Part shown: piece by piece, positions 6,946 to 13,914 of the stretch
Layout of the letters: every line of letters begins with the position of its first letter
Position numbering within the stretch: the first letter of the stretch is position 1
The notes under the pieces: generated by a model
Seen by the model: the letters and a program-made list of their open reading frames with translations, nothing else
Databases searched by the model: none
Told to the model about the DNA's origin: nothing
Translations under genes and position numbers: made by a program
NCBI GenBank assembly: GCA_033852095.1
Contig: JAWSVD010000009.1
Coordinates: forward strand, 1-16,160
Length of the DNA stretch: 16,160 nucleotides
Direction of reading: 5' to 3'
From: CALCKW01 sp033852095
GTDB lineage: Bacteria > Pseudomonadota > Gammaproteobacteria > CALCKW01

Positions 6946-8541
6946 TTACTGGGCGTCGCGACGGGCGAGGTATTCGTCGTAGGTGCCAGCGTAGTGGTGC
7001 AGCTTCTTGTCTTTCACTTCGATGATCTGGTTGGCCAGGGACGAGACGAACTCGCGGTCGTGGCTGACGAAGACGATGGTGCCTTCGAACATATCGAGTG
7101 CCATGTTCAGCGATTCGATGGATTCCATGTCCAGGTGGTTGGTCGGCTCATCCATGATCAAGACGTTCGGCTCGGCCAGCATCAGGCGACCAAACAGCAG
7201 GCGGTTTTTCTCTCCACCGGAGCAGACCTTGGCGAGCTTGCTCAACTCGTCGTTAGAGAACAGCAAACGGCCTAGGGTGCTGCGCACGATCTGCTCGTCT
7301 TGGCCGGGCTTGCGCCACTGAGACATCCAATCGAAGATGTTGAGGTTGCCGTCAAACTCTCCGGTGCTGTCTTGTGGGCAGTAGCCTAGCTCGGCGTTCT
7401 CGGACCATTTCACAGTGCCGTTGTTGGCGGTGATCTCTGAGGTCAGGCAGCGCAAAAATGTGCTTTTACCCGCGCCGTTTTCACCGATGACGGCGAGGCG
7501 TGCGCCGGCTTCAAGGATGAGGTTGCCGTTTTCAAACAACGGGCCGTCATCAAAGCCGTGACCGAGCTTTTCAATGTTCAGCGCGTTGCGCTGCAGCTTC
7601 TTTTCTTGAACAAAGCGGATAAACGGGCTGACACGGCTGGAGGGCTTGATGTCGGTCAGCTGAATTTTGTCGATCTGTTTGGCGCGTGAGGTGGCCTGCT
7701 TGGCTTTAGAGGCGTTGGCAGAAAAGCGGCTGACAAACTGTTGTAGCTCGGCGATCTGGGCCTTTTTCTTGGTGTTGTCGCGCTGCATTTGCTCGCGTGC
7801 GCCCACCGAGGCGATCATGTAGTCGTCGTAGTTGCCGGGGTAGACGCGCAGCTCGCCGAAGTCGATGTCGGCCATGTGGGTGCAGACGCTGTTCAGAAAG
7901 TGTCGATCGTGCGAGATGATGACGATGGTGGTGTCTTTGAGGCCGTTGATCACGCCCTCGAGCCAGCGAATCGCGTGGATGTCGAGGTTGTTGGTTGGCT
8001 CATCGAGCAGCAAAATATCAGGGGCAGAGAAGAGCGCCTGTGCCAGCAGCACGCGCAACTTCCAACCCGGAGCGACGCCGCTCATCAGGCCTTCGTGCAG
8101 GCCGATTTCGATGCCGGCGCCTAGCAGGATTTCTCCGGCGCGGCTCTCGGCGGTGTAGCCGTCGAGCTCGGCGAACTCGACTTCCAGCTCGGCCACGGCC
8201 ATGCCTTCTTCTTCGCTCATTTCGGGCAGCGAGTAGATGCGATCGCGCTCTTGTTTCACCCGCCACAGCTCAGCGTGGCCCATGATCACGGTGTCGAGCA
8301 CGGTGTATTCTTCGAAGGCGAATTGATCCTGGCTCAGCTTGCCGATGCGCTCGTTGGGCGACACGGAGACATTGCCGGCGGTGGCTTCTAGGCTACCGTC
8401 GAGGATTTTCATGAAGGTCGTTTTACCACAACCGTTGGCGCCGATCAGGCCGTAGCGGTTGCCGTCTGCGAATTTGACGGAGATGTTTTCGAACAGTGGC
8501 TTGGGGCCGAATTGCATGGTGACGTTGGCGGTGGAGATCAC
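6946..8541 (-). CDS. ybiT: ABC-F translation factor, YbiT type
   Basis: This is a cytoplasmic, membrane-free ATPase of the ABC-F family, whose members bind the ribosome E site and modulate translation. It has two ABC domains. Domain 1 has Walker A GANGCGKTT (residues 34-42) and Walker B ILLLDEPTNNLD. Domain 2 has Walker A GENGAGKST, signature CSGGEKN and Walker B VLIMDEPTNHLD. Between them is the charged interdomain linker (KKKAQIAELQQF onward). The 531 residues match E. coli YbiT (about 530), and phrases such as NVTMQFG.KPLFENISVKF and PNERIGKL.QDQFAFEE are near-identical to YbiT as I recall it. The start is GTG at 8541, 8 nt after AGGAA. It stands alone between the repeat clusters, with its own -10 and terminator. 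Confidence 0.95.
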   Translation of the reverse strand: MISTANVTMQFGPKPLFENISVKFADGNRYGLIGANGCGKTTFMKILDGSLEATAGNVSVSPNERIGKLSQDQFAFEEYTVLDTVIMGHAELWRVKQERDRIYSLPEMSEEEGMAVAELEVEFAELDGYTAESRAGEILLGAGIEIGLHEGLMSGVAPGWKLRVLLAQALFSAPDILLLDEPTNNLDIHAIRWLEGVINGLKDTTIVIISHDRHFLNSVCTHMADIDFGELRVYPGNYDDYMIASVGAREQMQRDNTKKKAQIAELQQFVSRFSANASKAKQATSRAKQIDKIQLTDIKPSSRVSPFIRFVQEKKLQRNALNIEKLGHGFDDGPLFENGNLILEAGARLAVIGENGAGKSTFLRCLTSEITANNGTVKWSENAELGYCPQDSTGEFDGNLNIFDWMSQWRKPGQDEQIVRSTLGRLLFSNDELSKLAKVCSGGEKNRLLFGRLMLAEPNVLIMDEPTNHLDMESIESLNMALDMFEGTIVFVSHDREFVSSLANQIIEVKDKKLHHYAGTYDEYLARRDAQ

Positions 8542-8792
8542 GACTGAGTTTCCTGCGAAAGATGGGGTGACAAAACCCGTCGATTATACGGTCTTTAGCC
8601 GTGCAAGATGTGCTTTGATCGCGGTTCTTGTCCAGATAGAGCAGGAATGGCGGGGTTTTTACTGAAAATGAGACGTCGCTCTGCGCAATAGTCCGGCTAT
8701 TTGGCCGTTTTACGCGTCGCCGATGGCTTGGGCTCGCCTCAGGGTCGCACATTGCCAGATAGAGAGCTGTGGTGGTGTGGTGCTGCGCGGTG
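8542..8792. other. Upstream region of ybiT, no gene seen
   Basis: It holds the likely ybiT promoter and, at 8694-8706, a fragment (CGGCTATTTGGCC) that matches the end of the left-cluster repeat in its minus orientation with one mismatch. A 10-bp direct repeat CCAGATAGAG occurs at about 8633 and 8755. Reading frames here have no family resemblance. Confidence 0.5.
8583..8588 (-). promoter_or_regulatory. Probable -10 element of ybiT
   Basis: A perfect TATAAT on the minus strand lies about 42 bp before the GTG start. No canonical -35 is visible at the proper spacing; TTGCAC is present but only 12 bp away. Confidence 0.4.
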
Positions 8793-9124
8793 TTGAGTGC
8801 GGCGCGCTGTCTCGGCATTCAGTCGAACGGGGTCGTTCCGGGCCGCGCAGGTCGGGCCGCGCAGGTCGGGCCGCGCAGGTCGGGCCGCGCAGGTCGGGCC
8901 GCGGGCGGTCTCCCACGGTGAGTGCGCGGAACCCGTGGGAGCCTGCGCGGCCCGGGCTCCCCGCAGGCCGAAAGCCGCTGCCTCGATGTTGAGTGCGCGG
9001 AGTTGTGTTTAGTGCGGTGCGCGCTCGGGCATTCGGTCGAACGGGGTCGACCTCCCACGTGGGAGCCTGCGCGGCCCGACCTGCGCGGCCCGGGCTTCCG
9101 CAGGCCGAAAGCCGCTGTGCGATG
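8793..9124 (+). repeat. Right cluster of the dispersed GC-rich repeat family (two tandem copies)
   Basis: Copy 1 is 8793-8988 and copy 2 is 8989-9124; each begins TTGAGTG, and the word recurs at 9125-9131. Each copy holds, in order, TTGAGTG, a GTGCGCGCTC-like word, CATTC(A/G)GTCGAACGGGGTCG, and a module that runs from GTGGGAG to GGCCGAAAGCCGCTG (8935-8980 and 9059-9117). In the modules GCCTGCG and CGCAGGC can pair as a stem. The left cluster at 5297-5505 has the same words in inverted orientation. Bases 9052-9065 (CTCCCACGTGGGAG) are a perfect 14-bp palindrome. No credible gene lies inside. Confidence 0.8.
8840..8903 (+). repeat. 14-bp tandem repeat, four perfect copies plus a partial
   Basis: GGGCCGCGCAGGTC occurs at 8840-8853, 8854-8867, 8868-8881 and 8882-8895 without a mismatch, then a partial unit follows. 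The corresponding place in the left cluster has one full unit (5375-5388, opposite strand). The complementary word GACCTGCGCGGCCC occurs at 9078-9091 on the plus strand, so the array could pair with it. Confidence 0.9.
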
Positions 9125-9151
9125 TTGAGTGTGGTGAGAATGCAGCATCTT

Positions 9152-9181
9152 GTGGCGTGGCGTGGCGTGGCGTGGCGTGGC
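9152..9181 (+). repeat. (GTGGC)6 microsatellite
   Basis: Six perfect pentanucleotide units end 6 bp from the stop codon of the truncated hemoglobin gene. It is outside any credible coding region, so copy-number change would not alter a protein. Confidence 0.9.
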
Positions 9182-9187
9182 TTGCGC

Positions 9188-9586
9188 TCAGCGGTTGCGG
9201 CAGCGTTCGGCGGGCACGGCGAGTTGTACCATCAAATACTGTTTGAAATCTTCGCGCCAGGGTTGTTCATCGACGGCTATTTGCATGCAGTGCAGCCAGG
9301 CGTCGCGCTCCGCTGCGCCTATGGCAAAGGGGCTGTGGAACTTGGGGATAGAGATGCTGCCGTAGCGCTCTTGGTACAGGCGGGGGCCGCCCAACCAGCC
9401 GCACAAAAAAGCGCTCAGCCTCTCCACCATGGGGGTCAAATCCGCGCCGTGCATCGCGCGAATTCCCGCCGCCTGCGGTTCAGCATTCATCGCTTGGTAA
9501 AACCGTGTACTTAGTTTAATCAGCCCTTCCTCGCCCCCTGCATGTTGATACGAGGTGTCTGCTGATCCGTACGAAGGTATGTTCAT
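9188..9586 (-). CDS. Group II truncated hemoglobin (trHbO-like)
   Basis: This is a small cytoplasmic heme protein; relatives bind O2 or NO and are linked to nitrosative or oxidative stress. With the ATG at 9586 it is 132 residues. Visible heme-pocket residues are Tyr30 (B10), His46 (CD1), proximal His84 (F8, in PKFHSPF) and Trp97 (G8, in ERDAWLHCM). The invariant G8 Trp places it in group II, and CD1 His occurs in several proteobacterial members. An in-frame ATG at 9601 would add five residues. I prefer 9586 because the inferred promoter would start transcription near 9606, leaving almost no leader for 9601; neither start has a strong ribosome binding site. It diverges from nsrR, with an NsrR box over its promoter. 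Confidence 0.9.
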   Translation of the reverse strand: MNIPSYGSADTSYQHAGGEEGLIKLSTRFYQAMNAEPQAAGIRAMHGADLTPMVERLSAFLCGWLGGPRLYQERYGSISIPKFHSPFAIGAAERDAWLHCMQIAVDEQPWREDFKQYLMVQLAVPAERCRNR

Positions 9587-9604
9587 GGTGGGTTTCTTCA
9601 TTAA

Positions 9605-9621
9605 ATGCAGTTAAAATACAT
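9605..9621. promoter_or_regulatory. NsrR operator candidate
   Basis: ATGCAGTTAAAATACAT matches the core of the NsrR consensus ATGCATTTNAAATGCAT at 14 of 16 specified positions. It overlaps the inferred -10 of the truncated hemoglobin gene, and nsrR itself is divergently encoded about 140 bp away. Repression lifted by nitric oxide is the expected logic. The match is seen; binding is inference. Confidence 0.72.
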
Positions 9622-9640
9622 GAATTAAAAAAGCAGTCAA
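9613..9640 (-). promoter_or_regulatory. Promoter of the truncated hemoglobin gene
   Basis: On the minus strand TTGACT (9635-9640) and TATTTT (9613-9618) are 16 bp apart. Transcription would begin near 9606. The -10 lies inside the NsrR box. Confidence 0.55.
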
Positions 9641-9674
9641 GCCTAGGCGCTTCTGGCATCCTTGTGCCGCGCAA

Positions 9675-9703
9675 TTGCCTGAATGGGGCGGCAACGATAT
9701 ATC
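9675..9703 (+). promoter_or_regulatory. Candidate nsrR promoter
   Basis: TTGCCT (9675-9680) and TATATC (9698-9703) are 17 bp apart, each matching four of six consensus positions. It is the best pair seen ahead of nsrR. No second NsrR box is visible over it. Confidence 0.35.
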
Positions 9704-9759
9704 AATAAGCGGCGGCAAGCGAAGAACGTCGCAACAGAAGTACCGAAAGAGGAATACGA

Positions 9760-10221
9760 GTGCATATCAGTAAACACACAGATTACGCCTTGCGTACGCT
9801 GATGTTTTTGGCATTGAAAGAGGCAGATGAGCGCAGCTCAATAAAGGAAATAAGTGAATGCTTCTCAATCTCTCATAACCATTTGATGAAGGTTGTGCAG
9901 CGCTTGTCCGGCTGTGGTTATGTGGACGGCCAGCGGGGCAAGGGAGGCGGTGTCAGGCTGGCAATGCCGGCGGAGCAGATCAACATCGGCACGGTGGTGA
10001 GAGAATTTGAAACGGAGAAGGCCGCCGTCGATTGTGAAACGGGCCCCTGCAGATTTCATGGCCATTGCGGTCTTGAAGGCGCTGTGGCGCTCGCTATGCA
10101 AGCCTTCTTCGATTGTTTGAACGATTACTGCTTAGCCGATGTGCTGAGCAACAAAGACGATCTGGCGCAGGCGCTGCTGCCCTTGGATAAATCGATCGCA
10201 GCAAAGCTGAGCAAGCGCTGA
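9760..10221 (+). CDS. nsrR: Rrf2-family nitric-oxide-sensing repressor NsrR
   Basis: This is an Fe-S transcription factor that represses nitrosative-stress genes until NO nitrosylates its cluster. At 153 residues it has normal length. It has an N-terminal winged helix (residues 1 to about 65, with SISHNHLMKVVQRLS as recognition region and a GKGGGVRL wing). The three cluster ligands are Cys92, Cys97 and Cys103, with the C-x4-C-x5-C spacing of E. coli NsrR; IscR spacing differs. The GTG start at 9760 is fixed by AGAGGA (9748-9753), 6 nt upstream. Its divergent neighbour is a truncated hemoglobin with an NsrR-like box, which supports the assignment. Confidence 0.9.
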   Translation: MHISKHTDYALRTLMFLALKEADERSSIKEISECFSISHNHLMKVVQRLSGCGYVDGQRGKGGGVRLAMPAEQINIGTVVREFETEKAAVDCETGPCRFHGHCGLEGAVALAMQAFFDCLNDYCLADVLSNKDDLAQALLPLDKSIAAKLSKR

Positions 10222-10258
10222 GGCGCTGCCACCATATTGAGCTGGATCAGTCGTGATT

Positions 10259-10876
10259 TTATCTGGGCCCAAGCAAGGACCCGGCGTAGATGTCGTAGCG
10301 GGTATTGGGGCTGCTCACCGCGCCAGACGGTTGCAGGCACGCCACGGGATCTGCCTTGCGGGGGCGTTTCACGGTGACGCGCTTGCCCGCCTTGGCCAGT
10401 GCGGCGCGCAGCAGTCTGTCGCTGTCGAGATCCGGGCCCAATAGTTGTTGCAGCGCTTGCATGGCGCCACGGCTGGCGGCGCTCTTTGTTTTGTGTGGGT
10501 ACATGGGGTCCATGTAGATCACGTCCGGCCGCTCATCTTCGCTCAGAGAATCAATGTAGTCGCTGGCGTCGGCGTGCACCAGTTGCACCCGCTGCGCGAT
10601 GGCGCTGGTCTCGGGGTGCTGGGCTGCCCGGGCGAGGGCGTCGGCCAGCTGTTGATAGACCGCCAGATGGCGTTCAACCCAGATCATGCGGCAACCCAGT
10701 GATGCAAGCACCCAGCCGTCGGCACCGGTGCCGGCAGTGGCGTCCAGCACCGACGGTGGCTCGCCGCTGAGGCCCACGGCGCGCGCCAGTGGTTGCTTGC
10801 GGCCACCGCCAAACTGGCGTCGGTGTTTAGCACTGCCGCCGACAAAGTCGATTTTCAGATTTTGGGTTTGTATCAC
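10259..10876 (-). CDS. rsmJ: 16S rRNA (guanine1516-N2)-methyltransferase RsmJ, short N-terminus
   Basis: This SAM-dependent enzyme methylates G1516 of 16S rRNA. Visible motifs are VDFVGG.-like IDFVGGSAKHRRQFGGGR (residues 9-26), the SAM loop LDATAGTG (44-51) and the catalytic-type DPMYPHK (123-129), plus VKRP and RYDIYAG near the C-terminus, all matching E. coli RsmJ as I recall it. At 205 residues it lacks about 45 N-terminal residues of the E. coli protein. An in-frame TAA 24 nt upstream of the GTG start at 10876 and the phoU gene just beyond leave no room for them. It follows phoU by 60 bp, so it may be read from the pst transcript. It converges on nsrR. Confidence 0.88.
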   Translation of the reverse strand: MIQTQNLKIDFVGGSAKHRRQFGGGRKQPLARAVGLSGEPPSVLDATAGTGADGWVLASLGCRMIWVERHLAVYQQLADALARAAQHPETSAIAQRVQLVHADASDYIDSLSEDERPDVIYMDPMYPHKTKSAASRGAMQALQQLLGPDLDSDRLLRAALAKAGKRVTVKRPRKADPVACLQPSGAVSSPNTRYDIYAGSLLGPR

Positions 10877-10906
10877 TGCTGGCTGCGTTTCCTGTTAAAT
10901 CCTGAT

Positions 10907-10949
10907 CGACCCCATCCGGAATAAAGCTCTGAAGCTCTATGCGGGGTCG
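10907..10949 (-). terminator. Weak hairpin spanning the end of phoU
   Basis: CGACCCC and GGGGTCG form 7-bp arms around the phoU stop codon. No U-tract follows. It might attenuate read-through into rsmJ or be fortuitous. Confidence 0.25.
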
Positions 10950-11674
10950 GTTGGCCCTTGCTTGTCTTTTTGCGCTGCCAGTCGCCGCTGCTGGCTGGTG
11001 TGGCGGATGTCCTTGCCCTTGACCAGGTAGACGACGTACTCACAGATGTTGTTGGCGTGGTCGCCGATGCGCTCCAGCGCGCGGGCACACCAGAACACTT
11101 CCAATACCGATTTGATCTCGCGCGGGTCTTCCATCATGTGCGAGATCAGCAAGCGGGACAGGGAATTGTACTCCCGATCAATGGCTTCGTCGCGGCCGGC
11201 GGTGAGCAGCGCGCCCTCGGCGTCCATGCGGGCGAAATTATCCAGGGTGTCGCGCAAGACGGATTTCACCTGATCGCCGAGGTGGCGCAGCTCGGCGTAG
11301 TAGGCGGGGCGGTTGGCAGACCCGGCCAGGCGCATCGCCACCTTGCCGAATTTCTCCGCCTCGTCGCCGATGCGCTCCAAATCGCTGATGGCTTTGATCA
11401 CCGTCATCACCAGCCGCAGATCGGAGGCCGCGGGTTGGCGGCGGGCGAGGATTTCAGTGCAGGCTTCGTCGATCTCCACTTCCATGGCGTTGACCTCAAA
11501 GTCGCCGTTGAAGACGATCTCGCCGAGGTCCGCGTCGAATTCGAGCAGGGCTTGCAGCCCGTTGGCCACCTGCTGTTCCACCAGCCCGCCCATGTTCAGC
11601 ACGCGGGTGCGCAGGTCCTCGAGCTCTTCGTTGTAGCGCTGCGAGATGTGTTGATCTAGATTGAGTTTGTCCAT
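10937..11674 (-). CDS. phoU: Phosphate-transport regulator PhoU
   Basis: This is a cytoplasmic helical protein that links Pst transporter activity to the PhoR/PhoB system and keeps the regulon off when phosphate is plentiful. Its 245 residues hold two three-helix PhoU repeats, each with the metal-binding pattern E/D-x3-D: SDLERIGDEAE (residues 97-107) and ALERIGDHANN in the second half. The ATG at 11674 follows an AGGAAA at a somewhat long spacing. It is the last pst-operon gene, 30 bp after pstB. No phoB or phoR is adjacent in this window; rsmJ follows. Confidence 0.95.
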   Translation of the reverse strand: MDKLNLDQHISQRYNEELEDLRTRVLNMGGLVEQQVANGLQALLEFDADLGEIVFNGDFEVNAMEVEIDEACTEILARRQPAASDLRLVMTVIKAISDLERIGDEAEKFGKVAMRLAGSANRPAYYAELRHLGDQVKSVLRDTLDNFARMDAEGALLTAGRDEAIDREYNSLSRLLISHMMEDPREIKSVLEVFWCARALERIGDHANNICEYVVYLVKGKDIRHTSQQRRLAAQKDKQGPTDPA

Positions 11675-11704
11675 GGCTTCGGTGTTTCCTCAGGTGCGTG
11701 CGGC

Positions 11705-12547
11705 TCAGCCGAAACGTCCGGTGATGTAGTTTTCGGTCAGCTCGTGACTGGGGTTGGTGAAGATGGTTTTCGTTTCTCCGAGCTCGATCAAGCGGCCCAG
11801 GTGAAAATACGCGGTGCGCTGGGAGACGCGCGCCGCCTGCTGCATGGAGTGGGTGACGATGGCGATGGAATAATTCTGTCGCAGCTCGTCGATCAGCTCC
11901 TCGATGCTGGCGGTGGCGATGGGGTCCAGTGCGGAGCAGGGCTCGTCCATGAGGATGATCTCCGGGCTGACCGCGATAGTGCGGGCGATGCAGAGCCGCT
12001 GCTGCTGCCCACCCGACAGACCTGTGCCCGCTGCGTCGAGGCGGTCTTTGACCTCGTTCCAGAGGCTGGCGCGTTTCAGACTGGTCTCCACGATGTGATC
12101 CAACTCGTCTTTGTTGGACGCTAATCCATGAATGCGCGGTCCGTAGGCGACGTTGTCGTAGATGGATTTCGGGAAGGGGTTGGGTTTTTGGAAAACCATG
12201 CCAACCCTGGCGCGCAGCAGCACCACGTCCTGCTCCGGGCCGTAGATGTCCTCGCCGTCCAGCTCAAAGCGGCCCTCGATGCGGCAGCTGTCGATGGTGT
12301 CGTTCATGCGGTTCATGCAGCGCAGGAAGGTGGATTTGCCGCAGCCGGAGGGGCCGATCATGGCCAGTACTTCGTTCTTTCCCAGGTCGAGATTGACGTC
12401 AAAAAGGGCTTGGTTGTCGTCGTAAAAAACGTCGACATTCTCCATGCGCATTTTGCGGTCAGCTACCCGTACCTCGCCGGTGGTGCCGGCAAAGGCTTCC
12501 AGCAATTGCAAGTTGCGCGTCTGTGTTTGCTCAGCAGCTTTGCTCAT
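11705..12547 (-). CDS. pstB: Phosphate ABC transporter ATP-binding protein PstB
   Basis: This is the ATPase of the high-affinity phosphate importer. Walker A GPSGCGKST lies at residues 65-73, signature LSGGQQQR and Walker B IILMDEP follow, and the switch histidine is in THS. The sequences MNRMND, RVGMVFQKPNPFP and ENYITGRFG are PstB hallmarks. I chose the ATG at 12547 (280 residues). An in-frame GTG at 12601 would add 18 residues and would start 3 nt after the pstA stop; neither has a strong ribosome binding site. The extra 30 or so residues before the ABC core, relative to E. coli PstB, are common in related bacteria. Confidence 0.95.
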   Translation of the reverse strand: MSKAAEQTQTRNLQLLEAFAGTTGEVRVADRKMRMENVDVFYDDNQALFDVNLDLGKNEVLAMIGPSGCGKSTFLRCMNRMNDTIDSCRIEGRFELDGEDIYGPEQDVVLLRARVGMVFQKPNPFPKSIYDNVAYGPRIHGLASNKDELDHIVETSLKRASLWNEVKDRLDAAGTGLSGGQQQRLCIARTIAVSPEIILMDEPCSALDPIATASIEELIDELRQNYSIAIVTHSMQQAARVSQRTAYFHLGRLIELGETKTIFTNPSHELTENYITGRFG

Positions 12548-12604
12548 ATTTGTTCTGGCTTCAGTTTGCTTTCGAAAAATTGGGTCCGATGGGCGGGGCA
12601 CCGC

Positions 12605-13909
12605 CTACCAGCGGCGCTCGAATTGCTTGCGCAGCAAAACCGCGAGAGCGTTCATCAAGATCAAAAACACCAGCAACACCATAATGGCCGCGGAGGTGCG
12701 CTCGGTGAATGCCCGCTCCGGGCTGTCAGACCACAGGTACACCTGGATGGGCAGCACGGTGGCCGGGTCGGTCACGCCTGCGGGCACGTCGACGATAAAG
12801 GCGACCATGCCGATCATCAACAGCGGGGCGGATTCGCCCAGTGCCTGCGCCATGCCGATGATGGTGCCGGTGAGTATGCCGGGCATGGCCAGTGGCAGCA
12901 CGTGGTGGCTGATGGTTTGTATTTTTGAGGCGCCCAGCGCCAGTGCCGCGTCGGCGATGGACGGCGGCACCGATTTGAGCGCGGCGCGCGAGGCTATGAT
13001 GATGGTGGGCAGGGTCATCAGCGATAATACGATGCCGCCCACCAGCGGGGCACTGCGCGGCAGGTGGAAGAAATTGATGAACATCGCAACCCCCAGCAGG
13101 CCGAAGACAATCGAGGGCACGGCGGCGAGGTTGTTGATGTTGACCTCGATGATGTCGGTGAGCCGGTTGCGCGGCGCGAACTCCTCGAGGTAGACGGCCG
13201 CGGCGACACCGATGGGGAAGGACAGTAGCAGGGTCACGAACAAGGTGTACAAGCTGCCCATGATGGCGCCCTTGAGGCCAGCGGCCTCCGGCTCGCGCGA
13301 GTCACCACGTTGAAAAAAGAGCCAGTTAAACCGAGTTTCAATGCGCTCATCCGCGCGCAGTGCCGCGATGTAGACGCGTCTTTTCTGCGTGCGTTCGTCG
13401 GTTCTTTTTGATGTGTATGCGGCGTTTCGGGCCAGGGCTGCAATTTGATCGTCGGCCAGTACCCAGATGCTGGCCGTGCTGTTCAGCAGCGCGGGATTCG
13501 CGACCAGTGCGTCCGCCACTTGGCGGGGCGCGTAGCTGCTGACCAGTTGGTAGAGCTCGCGCTTGTCTTTGCGTTTTGTGAGCTCCGGAAACTGCGCGCG
13601 CAAGGACGACTTGATCGCCTTGCCGTATTTGGCGCGCCTGAGCTCCAGCTCGCTGGGTGTATCTGTCAAGCCCAATGCGTCGGCCTGCAGCGCGATGTCG
13701 AGCTTGATGTAAGTCGCGGTGAAGGCGGGCAGGCCTTTGAGCACGATGGACGTCATCAAAAAGGCGAGGAACAACATGCTGATGGCGACAGCGGCCCAGC
13801 CCATGAATTTGAAGCGCCGTTCGCGGGCGTAGCGCTTGGCCAGCCCCGCGCGCACGATGGCGGTGGTGTCCGTTGTTTGAATTGCATTTACTGTGTGCGT
13901 GTCGGTCAT
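12605..13909 (-). CDS. pstA: Phosphate ABC transporter permease PstA with extended N-terminus
   Basis: This is one of the two channel subunits of the phosphate importer. The C-terminal half (from about residue 215) is the BPD_transp_1 permease domain, with the PstA phrase EEFAPRNRLTDIIEVNINNLAAVPSIVFG and the coupling-loop region ALGASKIQTI. The N-terminal half has one membrane segment (about residues 36-58) followed by about 140 hydrophilic residues rich in charged helices, probably periplasmic. This matches the DUF3333-type extension known in PstA of many proteobacteria and makes the protein 434 residues against about 300 in E. coli. The ATG at 13909 lies 5 nt after the pstC stop, so the two are translationally coupled or nearly so. 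Confidence 0.93.
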   Translation of the reverse strand: MTDTHTVNAIQTTDTTAIVRAGLAKRYARERRFKFMGWAAVAISMLFLAFLMTSIVLKGLPAFTATYIKLDIALQADALGLTDTPSELELRRAKYGKAIKSSLRAQFPELTKRKDKRELYQLVSSYAPRQVADALVANPALLNSTASIWVLADDQIAALARNAAYTSKRTDERTQKRRVYIAALRADERIETRFNWLFFQRGDSREPEAAGLKGAIMGSLYTLFVTLLLSFPIGVAAAVYLEEFAPRNRLTDIIEVNINNLAAVPSIVFGLLGVAMFINFFHLPRSAPLVGGIVLSLMTLPTIIIASRAALKSVPPSIADAALALGASKIQTISHHVLPLAMPGILTGTIIGMAQALGESAPLLMIGMVAFIVDVPAGVTDPATVLPIQVYLWSDSPERAFTERTSAAIMVLLVFLILMNALAVLLRKQFERRW

Positions 13910-13914
13910 GGGCT

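Noticed and set aside
8840..8903. Possible CRISPR array
   Set aside because: The 14-bp units are directly adjacent with no spacers, and no cas genes are present.
8710..9148. Several overlapping reading frames inside the GC-rich repeats, rich in Arg, Pro and Ala
   Set aside because: They are translations of the tandem and dispersed repeats; open frames are expected in such stop-poor GC-rich DNA.
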